From the NCBI GenBank assembly GCA_029933115.1, contig JAOZOT010000217.1:1-6206 (forward strand): 6,206 nt of DNA, given 5' to 3'. Below the pieces are notes generated by a model. That model made no database searches. It saw only the letters and a program-made list of their open reading frames with translations, and was not told the DNA's origin. Below are positions 6,150 to 6,206 of this stretch, one piece after another. The translations under genes were made by a program, and so were the position numbers. This stretch comes from Anaerolineae bacterium. Its GTDB lineage: Bacteria; Chloroflexota; Anaerolineae; E26-bin7. How positions within the stretch are numbered: the stretch's first letter is position 1; each line of letters opens with the position of its first letter.

Positions 6150-6206
6150 TTAAGGGCCCCAGGATATGCGCTCGGTGGTCCAGTCGTATTCTTCGCCGCT
6201 GCCGTA
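6150..6206 (-). CDS. C-terminal end of a probable further PD40-propeller protein (partial)
   Basis: Reading the minus strand from the window edge gives 18 codons, YGSGEEYDWTTERISWGP, then TAA at 6152-6150. The tail DW-x-x-ERISWGP matches the end of kinase B, which finishes DWPEERISWWAP, with the same two-residue spacing. In kinase B this segment closes the last propeller blade after the DGS motif; here YGSG may be the remnant of that motif. The gene body lies outside the window, so whether it carries a kinase domain cannot be seen. It is on the same strand, 191 bp upstream of the kinase B start, and could belong to the same cluster. The fragment is too short to stand alone; the call rests on the match to kinase B. 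Confidence 0.65.
   Translation of the reverse strand, partial: YGSGEEYDWTTERISWGP

Overview
The window is a signalling locus read entirely from the minus strand. It holds two complete receptor-type Ser/Thr protein kinases, a zinc-ribbon/FHA membrane protein between them, and at the right edge the last 18 codons of what looks like a further paralogue. Moderately high G+C, long Pro/Thr-rich linkers, PD40-type propellers on PknB-like kinases and short palindromic intergenic repeats suggest an environmental bacterium, most likely Chloroflexota (Anaerolineae-like). That placement is inferred from protein style; there is no marker gene here.

Layout in transcription order, right to left: (1) 6150-6206, C-terminal tail of a probable third propeller protein. 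(2) 5959-6149, a spacer with a nested palindromic repeat flanked by an 18-bp direct repeat, then a good ribosome binding site. (3) 3763-5958, kinase B (731 aa). (4) 3548-3762, a spacer with two hairpins and a half-copy of the palindromic repeat. (5) 2288-3547, FHA protein (419 aa). (6) 2222-2287, a short spacer with a small hairpin touching the next start codon. (7) 158-2221, kinase A (687 aa). (8) 1-157, a second full copy of the nested palindromic repeat, starting one base after the stop of kinase A.

All three complete proteins share one plan: a cytoplasmic signalling module, a single membrane span near the middle, and an outside beta-rich domain. In the kinases the outside part is a six-bladed PD40/TolB-like propeller on a Pro/Thr stalk. 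In the FHA protein it is a concanavalin/LamG-like jelly roll. The simplest reading is that the propellers sense something outside the membrane, the kinases phosphorylate Thr targets inside, and the FHA protein binds phospho-Thr. It also has its own Thr-rich segment just before the FHA domain that could be a kinase target. The coupling is inferred from gene order and domain knowledge, not shown by the sequence. The most unusual DNA signal is the intergenic repeat family, whose hairpin arms differ between copies but keep their pairing.
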